Assembly: GCA_937868765.1 (NCBI GenBank)
Contig: CALMNL010000004.1
Span: forward strand, 570,749 to 634,748
Length of the DNA: 64,000 bases
Source: an uncultured Desulfatitalea sp.
GTDB taxonomy: Bacteria; Desulfobacterota; Desulfobacteria; Desulfobacterales; Desulfosarcinaceae
Direction: 5' to 3'
Made by a program: the position numbers and the translations under genes. This document shows positions 1 to 7,209 of this stretch, one piece after another; within the stretch, counting starts at the first letter, position 1; every line of letters begins with the position of its first letter. The notes beneath the pieces are model-generated. The model searched no databases. It saw only the letters and a program-made list of their open reading frames with translations, and had not been told where the DNA came from.

Positions 1-1
1 C

Positions 2-1705
2 GGCCTCCCGCCCGCCTGCGGCGCCCGCATCTACAAAGAGTACGGCAGCGAGAGCCTGGCCGTGCTGCGGGAAGATCCCTACCGCCTGGCCGCCGACCTT
101 CCCCGCATCGGATTTCGAATCGCCGATGCCGTGGCGCGCCACTGCGGCCTGCCGATTTCCGAAACCGAGCGCGCCCGGGCCTGCCTGCGCCATCTGCTGG
201 AGGAGGCCCTGGAGGACGGCCACCTCTTCATGCCCCTGGCGGTGCTGGCGGAACGCTGCGGCACGGCTTTCAACCTGGATTACCACGCGGTCCAGGAGGC
301 GCTGGAGCACCTGGCGGCCGAAGGGGAGGTCACCGCAGACCCCGAGGCAACGGAGCACCCGGTCTACCTCACCCCGCTCTACGCGGCCGAAACCGACATC
401 GCCCGGCGGGTGCAGGCCATGGCCCAGATCCCCATGCCTGCCGCGCCCGTGGACACCGAGCGCATCATGGCCACGGTGGTGCAACGCCTGGCCATCCAGC
501 TCTCGCCGGCCCAGCTGGCCGTGCTGGAGAGCGTCTTTCGCCACCGCATCGTGATCATCACCGGCGGGCCGGGCACGGGCAAGACCACGCTGATCCGGGC
601 CATCGTCGCCGTGCTGGCGGCCGTCGGCCGCGAGTACCAGCTGGCCGCGCCCACGGGCCGGGCGGCCCGGCGCATGGCCGAGGTCACCGGACGGCCGGCG
701 GCCACGCTGCACAAGCTGCTGGGCTTCAATTTGTCCGAAGGCCGCTTCGAGCGCGACCAGGACGATCCCCTGACCACCGACGCCCTCATCGTGGACGAGG
801 CCTCCATGATCGATGTCCTGCTCATGGGGCACCTCATCAAGGCCCTGCCGCTTCAGTCCCACCTGATCCTGGTGGGCGATGTCTTCCAGCTGCCGTCGGT
901 GGGCCCCGGCACCGTGCTGGCCGACCTGATCGCCTCGGGCGCGGCCGCCACCTTCGCGCTGGAGGAGGTGTTCCGCCAGGCGGCCCGGAGCCCCATCATC
1001 CGCCAGGCCCACCAGGTGCGCCACGGCCTTCTGCCGGAGCTGGTCTCCGTGGCGCCCCAGGACCCGCTGCCCGAGTTCGCCTTCATCGCCGAGGATCGGC
1101 TCGAAGCCGTGGCCCAGACCGTGGTGGCGCTGTGCAGCCGGCGCATCCCGGCCCAGCTGGGATCGCAGGGCGGCTACCCGGTGCAGGTGCTCACGCCCAT
1201 GCACAAAGGGGTGGTGGGCACCATCGAGCTCAACAAGCGGCTGCAGGCGGCCCTCAATCCCCAGGCCAAGGGCGGCGCGGCCCTGGGCGGGCGCTTTCAC
1301 CTGCACGACAAGGTGATGCACCTGCGCAACAACTACCAGAAGGAGGTGTTCAACGGCGAGATCGGCACGGTCTGCGCGCTGGATGCCGAAGAGGGCCGCC
1401 TGACGGTGGATTACGAGGGCCGGCAGGTCGAATACGAAGAGGCCGACCTGGACGAGCTGACCCTGGCCTACGCCATCTCGGTGCACAAATCCCAGGGTTC
1501 CGAATACCCGGTGATTGTCCTGCCCATGGTCACCCACCATTATATTATGCTCCAGCGCAACCTGCTCTACACCGCCCTCACCCGGGCGCGGCACATGGTG
1601 GTCCTGGTGGGTTCGGCCAAGGCCGTCGCCATCGCCGTGGCCGCCGACCAGCCGCGCCGGCGGCAGTCGCTCTTGGCCTGGCGGCTGGGAAGCGGTTCAT
1701 CCTGA
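2..1705 (+). CDS. recD2: RecD2-type ATP-dependent DNA helicase (5' end missing)
   Basis: Superfamily 1B helicase. The reading frame is open to the window edge, so the true start lies upstream; the GTG at 62 is only an internal codon. Visible motifs in order: Walker A GGPGTGKTT near base 575, Walker B IVDEASM near 790, motif III LVGDVFQLPSVGPG near 880, and the C-terminal UvrD-like segment with ISVHKSQGSEYP and LLYTALTRAR near 1480-1590. RecD2 proteins run about 720-850 residues, so some 150-280 residues are missing. No recB or recC is visible, which fits the stand-alone RecD2 class rather than RecBCD. Expected role is 5'-3' unwinding in DNA repair, in the cytoplasm. Confidence 0.93.
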   Translation, partial: GLPPACGARIYKEYGSESLAVLREDPYRLAADLPRIGFRIADAVARHCGLPISETERARACLRHLLEEALEDGHLFMPLAVLAERCGTAFNLDYHAVQEALEHLAAEGEVTADPEATEHPVYLTPLYAAETDIARRVQAMAQIPMPAAPVDTERIMATVVQRLAIQLSPAQLAVLESVFRHRIVIITGGPGTGKTTLIRAIVAVLAAVGREYQLAAPTGRAARRMAEVTGRPAATLHKLLGFNLSEGRFERDQDDPLTTDALIVDEASMIDVLLMGHLIKALPLQSHLILVGDVFQLPSVGPGTVLADLIASGAAATFALEEVFRQAARSPIIRQAHQVRHGLLPELVSVAPQDPLPEFAFIAEDRLEAVAQTVVALCSRRIPAQLGSQGGYPVQVLTPMHKGVVGTIELNKRLQAALNPQAKGGAALGGRFHLHDKVMHLRNNYQKEVFNGEIGTVCALDAEEGRLTVDYEGRQVEYEEADLDELTLAYAISVHKSQGSEYPVIVLPMVTHHYIMLQRNLLYTALTRARHMVVLVGSAKAVAIAVAADQPRRRQSLLAWRLGSGSS

Positions 1706-1716
1706 TCCGGATGCTG

Positions 1717-2001
1717 TCACTGCTGGAGGATTGAAGGTCCCCTTGCAGGCAGATCTCTTTGGAAGATCGTGGTGGTGACCCGCGCCTGCTTGGGCATCGG
1801 CAAGATGGTGGCCCTGGCTCTTATGGCCGCAATTAAGACATCGCCTGCGGGAAGATCGATATCGGGAAAAGGGGTGACCGAAGCGTAGGGAAAGATGAGC
1901 TGGTCCGAGAGAGGCTTGACGCCACGCATGACCGGCAGCGAAAAGCCGCGCTTGCGCGCGGCTTTTCGCTGTACGAGTCGATGCGATTGTTCGGCAATCA
2001 T
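1717..2001 (-). CDS. hypothetical protein or gene remnant, 94 aa
   Basis: Open frame of 94 codons that I do not recognise. The middle (DQLIFPYASVTPFPDIDLPA and following) has ordinary protein composition. The first 25 codons run through a perfect inverted repeat and read as Arg/Lys-rich sequence, so translation may begin at the internal ATG at 1929. Its ATG overlaps by ATGA the end of another short minus-strand frame running down to 1998, which ends MTVIEMPALELSKLRMP. The pair could be broken pieces of one gene or a decayed cassette beyond the array at 2.1-6.9 kb. No convincing ribosome-binding site is seen. Confidence 0.3.
   Translation of the reverse strand: MIAEQSHRLVQRKAARKRGFSLPVMRGVKPLSDQLIFPYASVTPFPDIDLPAGDVLIAAIRARATILPMPKQARVTTTIFQRDLPARGPSILQQ
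1936..1971. repeat. 16-bp perfect inverted repeat (hairpin)
   Basis: Arms 1936-1951 and 1956-1971 pair without mismatch around a 4-base loop. One arm contains GCGCGGCTTTTCGCT. There is no T-run after either arm, so it is not a classical intrinsic terminator, although the TTTT inside the stem may make it act as one. It lies between recD2 and the minus-strand cassette genes and may mark an element end. The rest of 1706-2160 holds only the short frames described for 1717-2001. Confidence 0.7.
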
Positions 2002-2160
2002 GGCATACGAAGCTTGCTCAGTTCCAATGCGGGCATCTCAATTACGGTCATTTCAGCAGTCAGATTCTTCCCTTCGGGTGGGACCCGAAACAAGGTTGAT
2101 CTCAAACGACTTATGACACGCTGGCCTCCGATTCGCTTCCTGAGAAGCCACAATTGGCTC

Positions 2161-3282
2161 CTAATGGCCGTCAGCTTCGAGAGTTGCGAGCGGCGGGAAC
2201 GGACAGTCGAAGGCCGGGTCCACGACACACTTGTAGGAGACCCGGAATCCCGCCACCGCCTGGTCGAGCCCGGGGATGGTCGCCATGATGTCGGCCTCGC
2301 TGTAGTAGTCCCGCGAGTAGTACGTCTGCGTGCTCCAGTCACGGAACTTGAGGATAGACATGCCCTTGGAGCTGTAGGGCACGCCGTCGAATTCACCGAC
2401 CATCGTCCACGTCGCCGTGTACACGCCGTCGATCAGCATTTCATCCTCGACTGTGGTGATCAGGTTGGGCGAACTGGCGAAAAGTCGCTCAAAGAAGGGC
2501 ACCAGCGTGTCCAAGCCGTAGATGTCGACGATCGGATCGTGATACTCGTAATTTTCGGTATAGTACGGCAGCAGCGATTGCCAGCTAGCGCCGTTGCTCT
2601 CGATGAGGGCGCGCCCGATCTCGAGACGATCCCGGCGCAACCTGATCAGGGAACGGATATCGCGGCCGTACTTGTGCGGTGCCGGCGCATCAACCATGGG
2701 TTTCATTTCGGGCACGGCGTCGGCCGTGGCCAACTCGAAGGGGCAGTCGAAGGTTGGATCGACAGCGCACCGGTAGTACGTGCGGAATCCCAGGACCGCT
2801 TCATCGAATCCGGGGATGTTGGCCATGATGTCGCCTTCGGTGTAGTAGTCCCGCCAGTAGTAGACCTCCCTGCTCCAGCGATGGAATTTAATGATCGAAA
2901 TGCCCTTGGCTTCATAGGGCACGCCGCTGAAGGTGCCGACCATCGTCCAGGTCGCCGAATACACGTCGTCCACCAGGGTTTCATCTTCGATCGTCGTGAC
3001 GAGGTCCGGCGAGTTGCCGTAGAGCCTACCGAGGAACTCGGTCAACATGTCGATGCCGTAGACGTCGACGATCGGACAGTGATACTCGATGTCGTCAGTG
3101 TAGTATTGCAACAGCGTGGTCCAGTCGACGTTCTGCACCTCGAGCATGCCGCGCCCGATCTTCAGCCGATCCTGGCGGAGTTGGCTCAGTTGCCTTAGTC
3201 TGCCGGCCTCCGCATCGGCAACAACAGTAAGAAGCATGAACGTGCAAGCGAGCAATACTGTCGGGTAAATAAGTTTCTTCAT
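2161..3282 (-). CDS. exported protein with two SnoaL/NTF2-like domains
   Basis: Secreted protein of 373 residues. It has a Lys-initiated signal peptide (MKKLIYPTVLLACTFMLL, cleavage probably near AEA) and two tandem copies of one ~150-residue domain. Matching segments in the copies include DDIEYHCPIVDVYG with ENYEYHDPIVDIYG, YSATWTMVG with YTATWTMVG, and YYWRDYYTEGDIMA with YYSRDYYSEADIMA. The composition resembles SnoaL-like alpha+beta cone folds, which bind or modify small molecules; no catalytic claim can be made. The start is chosen at 3282 because GAGGA lies 8 bases upstream; an upstream in-frame ATG at 3318 lacks this. It follows the attC-like site at 3315-3401, so it is probably the last intact cassette of the array. 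Confidence 0.75.
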   Translation of the reverse strand: MKKLIYPTVLLACTFMLLTVVADAEAGRLRQLSQLRQDRLKIGRGMLEVQNVDWTTLLQYYTDDIEYHCPIVDVYGIDMLTEFLGRLYGNSPDLVTTIEDETLVDDVYSATWTMVGTFSGVPYEAKGISIIKFHRWSREVYYWRDYYTEGDIMANIPGFDEAVLGFRTYYRCAVDPTFDCPFELATADAVPEMKPMVDAPAPHKYGRDIRSLIRLRRDRLEIGRALIESNGASWQSLLPYYTENYEYHDPIVDIYGLDTLVPFFERLFASSPNLITTVEDEMLIDGVYTATWTMVGEFDGVPYSSKGMSILKFRDWSTQTYYSRDYYSEADIMATIPGLDQAVAGFRVSYKCVVDPAFDCPFPPLATLEADGH

Positions 3283-3314
3283 AATCGGTCTCCTCAGATT
3301 CATGTGGTGATAGG

Positions 3315-3401
3315 CCATAACGTTCCGGTGACTGGCCGGGGAACTGCCAGAGCCGAAGGCGGCGGCAGTTTTCCCGGTCCATGTCCACTGGGTGGTTAGG
3401 G
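3315..3401 (-). other. attC-like recombination site of the PHP-ATPase cassette
   Basis: Read on the minus strand: R'' box CCCTAAC (3401-3395), which overlaps the TAA stop of the 3396-3662 gene, then a long imperfect hairpin, then R' core GTTATGG (3321-3315). The inner stem pairs CCGGGAAAACTGCC with GGCAGTTCCCCGG and leaves one base extrahelical. The R'' box is the exact reverse complement of GTTAGGG at 6013-6007, where this cassette begins. That is the relation created when an integrase cuts between G and TT of the core. Length is 87 bp, inside the usual attC range. Confidence 0.8.
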
Positions 3402-3662
3402 GGCGGGATTGCCATTCGATTTCTCAGCTCCAACGATTGCCGTCATCGCTTCTTTTGTCTCCCTGTTGATTTCGCTTACCATGTTGTCGATACTGCGTTT
3501 CTCTTCCTCAGTGAACGTGCCTTCAAGAACAGGCACCTCCAGCGCGCCATCTTTGAGCAGCGCCTTGATCATGTCAGTGTAGACGAAAGCGTGGTCAATA
3601 CCTTCGTGAGACTGAAGAACGGTGATTTCCTCTTGTTCGTTTTTTCTAAACACGAGCTTCAT
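3396..3662 (-). CDS. small partner protein of the PHP-ATPase, 88 aa
   Basis: Unknown function. Start taken at ATG 3662 (MKLVFRKNEQEEITVLQ), after a G-rich AGGGGGG stretch and overlapping the end of the ATPase gene by 17 bases, which implies translational coupling. The open frame extends 22 codons further upstream, but that part lies within the ATPase gene in another frame. The protein is small, charged and soluble, with a central FVYTDMIKALLKDGALE segment and an EEEKRSIDNMVSEINRE helix. I recall short proteins of this type beside various ATPases, but no family can be assigned from sequence alone. Shared cassette and overlap argue that it works with the ATPase, as regulator, subunit or antitoxin-like control. 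Confidence 0.7.
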   Translation of the reverse strand: MKLVFRKNEQEEITVLQSHEGIDHAFVYTDMIKALLKDGALEVPVLEGTFTEEEKRSIDNMVSEINRETKEAMTAIVGAEKSNGNPAP

Positions 3663-5988
3663 CTGCCCCCCTGAACCGTTTGAGGTTGTACTTCTTGACA
3701 CGTTTCTTGATTGACGACTTTCCGCCATCCGTTGTTGCTGCTATCACGTCTACAACATCGACGTCTCCCAGAACACCTTCGAGCGGGCTCGATCGGATCG
3801 TCATGAACTTGTCCTTACTCGTGCACACAACCACGTTTTGAGCGTCGCCTAACATCGGTATCGTTGCGTTGTGCGAGACAAGGATGATCTGCCGTGCAGC
3901 CTTGCACTGCTTGATTGCCTTGAGGAGACCTGCATTGATGTAGGAAGTCGCCAGATTGTCTTCTGGCTGATCAATGATCAACGGAGCTGTATCCGTTGAA
4001 CATCCAAGTACAAGGTCGAGAATCACCGAGGTCTTCCAGCCAGCACTCAGTTGATCGAAGTCCTTCCCTTCGCTGGTGGTGATGCGGTACTTCTTCTGAT
4101 TCATCGCCTGGAAACGCGTTATCACCTCACGCCGAAGATCAGCATAGTTCATGACCTTTGGCGACCTCTTACGGAATCCGTCCGAGGACAAGGCGGAAGG
4201 AGTGATTGCATCGAAGCTGCGAATCTGACTGTCAGATTTAAGGGTCTGGTTCAGGATCTCCAGGAACTTGCCGGGGCTGAGTTCGAATGCGTTCTCAATG
4301 AAGAGCTTGTGCCCCATAGACTCGACTACTCTGGTGCTGCACTTAATTGCGAACCTGGCTATCCGATCACGTGAGGTGTAGAATACATTGGTGCACCTCA
4401 GATAGTTCCGAATCACCCCCAGCAAAAGGCCAAACTGACGACTCTTGGTCTTGGTTTCTCGATCCTCAAGCGTCTGTCGTTGATTTATGGCTTCGGCGTG
4501 ACTGTTCACAACCTGACGGATGGCCTCTTCAAACACGGACGCCGACCGCGCCGCATCAAGCTCTTCTTTTAGCCTTTCGACGAGGGTCCTATCGTGGTCG
4601 ATGAAGGGGTTGGCAGCAAGGAACTTCTCGATTTGATCCAACGATTTCTTGTGCTTCGCATATGTAGGCTCGGAATACTCAAACGTTTCCACGAGTGAGT
4701 CTTTGGGCTTAAGGTACTTCAGGGGGTTGCGCTTAATGAGTTTGGTGACTACGAGTCGGGACAGTACCGGAATTGTCTTCAACTCGCCTTCTAGTTGTTC
4801 AATCTTCTCTGCGGCTTCCACCATTTGGTTCAGATTTTCGGTCAGGTCTGCTAATCCGGCGTCAATAGCAGCTCTTTCAACCTTGTCTCCAGGAAAAAGC
4901 TTCCTCAACAGATCGATGTGGTCGATCGTGTTGTCGTGGTCTTTCTGATCGCACACTTTTACGATATAGTTCTGCTCCAAGTAGTGCGGCACCTGCCCCG
5001 TGGGACAGTCAACTGATATCTGATCAACGCCATATGCGCGATAATTGCTGTCTTCGAAAGTGCCAAGGAGCTTCCGGTACACGGAGTCGACAAATAGCGT
5101 CTTCCCACTTGACGACCCACCAATGACGACATTGAGTCCCGGCGTAAGAGCCGCGTCGATATGCAGGTAGTCATTGGATAGTGATACGTGCCGTATGAAC
5201 TTGGCCCAAGTATCTGGTCGTGTTCCGTAGACAAGTCGAGCCGACTCCGACAGTGACAAGCGCAGGCCATTGAAAGTCGGACCCGCGAGCATCCACGTTG
5301 GTACGAAAGGCTCGGCCTCCGAATTTTTCGATTCAGGATACTTGTCCGGATTGTAGTTATCGGTCGAGGTGATCAGGTTGACGAATTCTGCGATTCCAAG
5401 GCGCCGAAAGTAGTCTTGAGTACTCTCCAGACCTGAGTTGCTACGAGCAGTGAACCCGTCGAAATGGTTGTAGTAGATGCTGCGCTCGATAGTGGTGTCG
5501 AACTGGACACCTTTTGGAATCGATTTGTCGAAGGTGGAATGCGACTGGCCACCGTGGGGCAGGAGGACGAATTCGTATGCATCAAAGTGCTTTGCGATCT
5601 CCTCGATGGTCGGGATCGAGTCGGAAGCGCAGACTCTCTTTTTGGGATACAGCGCGTCAAGAATCTTGTTTAATGCGTCGATGGCGTCTGCGGAGAATGG
5701 AGAGCGAAAGAAGATGTGGCAATGGTAGGGCTGCTCTGTGCTGTAGTTCCGTACGTGCAGTTCGGCCCCTATCAGCAAATTGGGAAACAAGGACGCGGCG
5801 TTGAGGTAGGCGGCCTTGTTTATGGTGTTGTGATCAGTCAGTGAGATGAGATAGGCAGATCCTGCCGCGCATGCCCGTATCTTATCGTGCAGTGTTGCCA
5901 CATCATAGGCAGGGTCAAGCTTGTCGGGATGCTTAGAAGTGTGGATATGGAGGTCTAAGTATACTGGTTTCATGGGTTCCACGCTCAT
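3646..5988 (-). CDS. PHP-domain / SMC-type ATPase (TrlF/Ppl-like, probable anti-phage)
   Basis: 780-residue fusion. N-terminal PHP phosphoesterase domain: HIH at 14-16, TDHN at 51-54, AELH at 75-78, LPHGG at 143-147 and STDNYN near 208-213 supply the metal ligands expected for a phosphodiesterase or nuclease. It then becomes an ABC/SMC-type ATPase: Walker A GGSSSGKT at 290-297, a long charged helical middle, a signature-like QLSAGWKTS, Walker B LIIDQPED ending near 677, and a SHN switch histidine at 705-707. This order matches the TrlF-type proteins and the Ppl class of predicted anti-phage ATPases, to my knowledge. An alternative start at ATG 5973 gives MKPVYLDLHIHTS. The gene fills an integron-like cassette with its 88-aa partner. 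All key residues look intact, so it is probably active. Confidence 0.88.
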   Translation of the reverse strand: MSVEPMKPVYLDLHIHTSKHPDKLDPAYDVATLHDKIRACAAGSAYLISLTDHNTINKAAYLNAASLFPNLLIGAELHVRNYSTEQPYHCHIFFRSPFSADAIDALNKILDALYPKKRVCASDSIPTIEEIAKHFDAYEFVLLPHGGQSHSTFDKSIPKGVQFDTTIERSIYYNHFDGFTARSNSGLESTQDYFRRLGIAEFVNLITSTDNYNPDKYPESKNSEAEPFVPTWMLAGPTFNGLRLSLSESARLVYGTRPDTWAKFIRHVSLSNDYLHIDAALTPGLNVVIGGSSSGKTLFVDSVYRKLLGTFEDSNYRAYGVDQISVDCPTGQVPHYLEQNYIVKVCDQKDHDNTIDHIDLLRKLFPGDKVERAAIDAGLADLTENLNQMVEAAEKIEQLEGELKTIPVLSRLVVTKLIKRNPLKYLKPKDSLVETFEYSEPTYAKHKKSLDQIEKFLAANPFIDHDRTLVERLKEELDAARSASVFEEAIRQVVNSHAEAINQRQTLEDRETKTKSRQFGLLLGVIRNYLRCTNVFYTSRDRIARFAIKCSTRVVESMGHKLFIENAFELSPGKFLEILNQTLKSDSQIRSFDAITPSALSSDGFRKRSPKVMNYADLRREVITRFQAMNQKKYRITTSEGKDFDQLSAGWKTSVILDLVLGCSTDTAPLIIDQPEDNLATSYINAGLLKAIKQCKAARQIILVSHNATIPMLGDAQNVVVCTSKDKFMTIRSSPLEGVLGDVDVVDVIAATTDGGKSSIKKRVKKYNLKRFRGADEARV

Positions 5989-6006
5989 TTCGATTTAAGT
6001 CGATAT

Positions 6007-6074
6007 CCCTAACCTAGGCTTCAGCGGGAGCGGCCGCTTTTTGGCTGCGATCCGCTGGAAACCAAGGTTAGTGC
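6007..6074 (-). other. attC-like recombination site of the DUF6968-like cassette
   Basis: On the minus strand: R'' GCACTAAC (6074-6067), overlapping the TAA stop of the upstream gene, and R' GTTAGGG (6013-6007). The left arm AACCTTGGTTTCCAGCGG pairs with the reverse complement of CCGCTGAAGCCTAGGTT, giving about 15 of 18 matches and one extrahelical C. R'' is the exact reverse complement of GTTAGTGC at 6412-6405, the start of this cassette. R' opens the PHP-ATPase cassette. Confidence 0.85.
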
Positions 6075-6391
6075 CCGAATCCCTTAAAATATGGTTCAAA
6101 CTCAAATTGAGAGCTGCCATTGCTCATAAAGATTGTGCATCCCTCATCAATATACTTCAACAGCACAGTTCGTATAAAGTTAATGGCTAAAATCAAAGCC
6201 TGAAAAGTGTCTTCTCCTGCAATATCCGATATTCGATTGTAGAGACCTTCAAAAGCAACAGGGCATTTTGCGAAATCCGCTCCTTTTCCATCGGCAATTT
6301 CATAAGGCACTCCTATTTTGATGGAAACCGGCTTTTTTTCGCCAGTGGCGCTTGCCAATACTAGATCGAGTTTTGCTATTACTTTTTTCAT
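6068..6391 (-). CDS. DUF6968-like small protein, 107 aa
   Basis: Starts at ATG 6391 (MKKVIAKLDLVLAS). A frame-compatible ATG at 6457 would add 22 codons, but those run straight through the attC-like hairpin, so the inner start is preferred; its ribosome-binding site is weak. Recognisable stretches are PVSIKIGVPYE, CPVAFEGLYNRISDIAGED and FQALILAINFIRTVLLKYI. They resemble the DUF6968 group of small soluble proteins as I remember it; function unknown. It is AT-rich compared with the chromosome, as expected of a captured cassette. The stop codon is embedded in the R'' box of its attC-like site. Confidence 0.65.
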   Translation of the reverse strand: MKKVIAKLDLVLASATGEKKPVSIKIGVPYEIADGKGADFAKCPVAFEGLYNRISDIAGEDTFQALILAINFIRTVLLKYIDEGCTIFMSNGSSQFEFEPYFKGFGH

Positions 6392-6405
6392 AAGCAGTTT
6401 TAGAG

Positions 6406-6464
6406 CACTAACACAGTTTTCACTGGCGCCGTTATTTGGCGTCCAGTGCAAAAACATGTTCGCC
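6406..6464 (-). other. attC-like site (59 bp) of the first cassette
   Basis: Minus strand: R'' GGCGAAC (6464-6458) and R' GTTAGTG (6412-6406). Between them one arm reads AACA-TGT-TTTT-G-CACTGG-A-CGCC and the other folds back as AACA-CAG-TTTT-CACTGG-CGCC. The result is four paired bases, a three-base unpaired spacer, then a stem with two extrahelical bases (G, A) on one strand, around a 7-base loop. This is the layout of a folded attC (R box, unpaired central spacer, L box with extrahelical bases, terminal loop). R'' is the exact reverse complement of GTTCGCC at 6862-6856. Confidence 0.85.
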
Positions 6465-6466
6465 TT

Positions 6467-6844
6467 TCAGGGCCTAATTTTGTTCTTTTCCATGGCATCA
6501 ATAATTGCATCAGCAAGGTCTGAATAAAATGTTCTTGTGCCAGAGCTTGCTGAGCCATGTATTTCTACTTCGATTATTGGTAACTCTTTCACCTTTACTG
6601 GGACTTTAATAATCTTTCCTGCGTTTAATAACTGAGAAAATGAATCAAAGTCTTTTAACTGCCTATCAGACAATTCCGTGATGAAATCATTGCCGAAATT
6701 GCTGTAGCGATAGTGCCAATAACTTTCTCCCACCCTTTTTCTAACCGGGAACCTATTGATGGTCACATCAAGGCTTGGAGAGTTGCCATTGATTACAGGC
6801 AGGGTTTCCTCAAGCCATTTCTTATTATTGGAATTACCAAACAT
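6467..6844 (-). CDS. hypothetical cassette protein, 125 aa
   Basis: Not recognised. AT-rich gene starting MFGNSNNKKWLEETLPV. It contains an aromatic patch SYWHYRYSNFGNDFITELS and a C-terminal VEIHGSASSGTRTFYSDLA followed by a helix DAIIDAMEKNK; no signal peptide or membrane segment. The ATG at 6844 has only a weak AAGAAA upstream, which is common in integron cassettes. It stands 12 bases inside the cassette start (GTTCGCC at 6862-6856), and its stop lies just before its attC-like site. Cytoplasmic location is inferred. Confidence 0.7.
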   Translation of the reverse strand: MFGNSNNKKWLEETLPVINGNSPSLDVTINRFPVRKRVGESYWHYRYSNFGNDFITELSDRQLKDFDSFSQLLNAGKIIKVPVKVKELPIIEVEIHGSASSGTRTFYSDLADAIIDAMEKNKIRP

Positions 6845-6862
6845 CGCAATTTCTTGGCGAAC

Positions 6863-7154
6863 ATTAATATTATTCGGACGTCCGCTTTTTGCGGTGTTTT
6901 TTCAATTCTTAAGGAACGACCGCCGTTAATGGTCAAAATTTTTGAGGTGCGTTTCATCTGGGGTCGGTTCTTTTATAGGCCCCATCTTGTTGATTGATCA
7001 ATATAATTCTTTGCGAGAGCTTGTTTTCTCGGCTCGTTCGGGGGCTGCACAGCGGGAAGTGCTTGTCCGGGTTTTGCGGTAATTATCGGTGTTATGCGGA
7101 CGTCCGCATAATTCGGGGTAGGCGTTATTCGCAGGCTGCGTGCAGGCCTTGCTA
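6863..7154. other. leader of the cassette array with a 20-bp perfect palindrome
   Basis: No gene is seen here. At 7092-7111 lies TTATGCGGACGTCCGCATAA, its own reverse complement. A shortened relative (ATTCGGACGTCCGC) occurs at 6872-6885 next to the first cassette core, and a diverged one at 9551-9570. Bases 7086-7154 are also part of the duplicated block described at 7086-7209. The leading att site of the array should lie around 6856-6960, but I could not fold a convincing one. A promoter for the array may also be here; none is clear. Confidence 0.5.
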
Positions 7155-7209
7155 TCAGGCGCAGGTGGACTTCGGATTGAGCAGGTTGGGCGGATTTCCG
7201 GTGGTCAGG
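7086..7209. repeat. duplicated block, copy 1 (dehydrogenase 3' end plus downstream)
   Basis: About 124 bp alignable with 9544-9665 at roughly three quarters identity, by eye. It covers the last codons of the dehydrogenase (GNPPNLLNP) and 60-70 bp beyond its stop, including GCAAGGCCTGCAC and the palindrome region. Conservation on both sides of the stop codon shows duplication of DNA, not just protein homology. Confidence 0.75.

Larger units (their letters stand above)
3315..6862 (-). mobile_element. integron-type gene cassette array without integrase (CALIN-like)
   Basis: Three consecutive cassettes in one orientation, each with an attC-like site at its 3' end: 6862-6412 (unknown gene), 6412-6013 (DUF6968-like gene), 6013-3321 (PHP-ATPase plus partner). 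A fourth, the SnoaL-like gene, follows the last site, but I find no clear attC after it. In all three, the bases at the cassette start reverse-complement the R'' box at its end (GTTCGCC/GGCGAAC, GTTAGTGC/GCACTAAC, GTTAGGG/CCCTAAC). The boxes differ between cassettes, so this is not a simple repeat. No integrase gene lies in the window; arrays of this kind are called CALINs (clusters of attC sites lacking an integrase). Confidence 0.8.

Noticed and set aside
6392-6457. 22-codon N-terminal extension of the DUF6968-like protein
   Set aside because: The codons coincide exactly with the attC-like hairpin, so they are more likely non-coding, despite an AAAGG in front of ATG 6457.
6953-6957. Short minus-strand ORF beginning MKRTSKILTINGG
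   Set aside because: No ribosome site, and it crosses the first cassette boundary in a different frame from the real gene.
6856-6960. A complete attC or attI site at the head of the array
   Set aside because: Only the core GTTCGCC and partial pairing (CATTAA/TTAATG) could be seen; no full fold was convincing.
7092-7111. 20-bp palindrome as a terminator
   Set aside because: There is no loop and no T-run; a protein-binding or recombination role is more likely.
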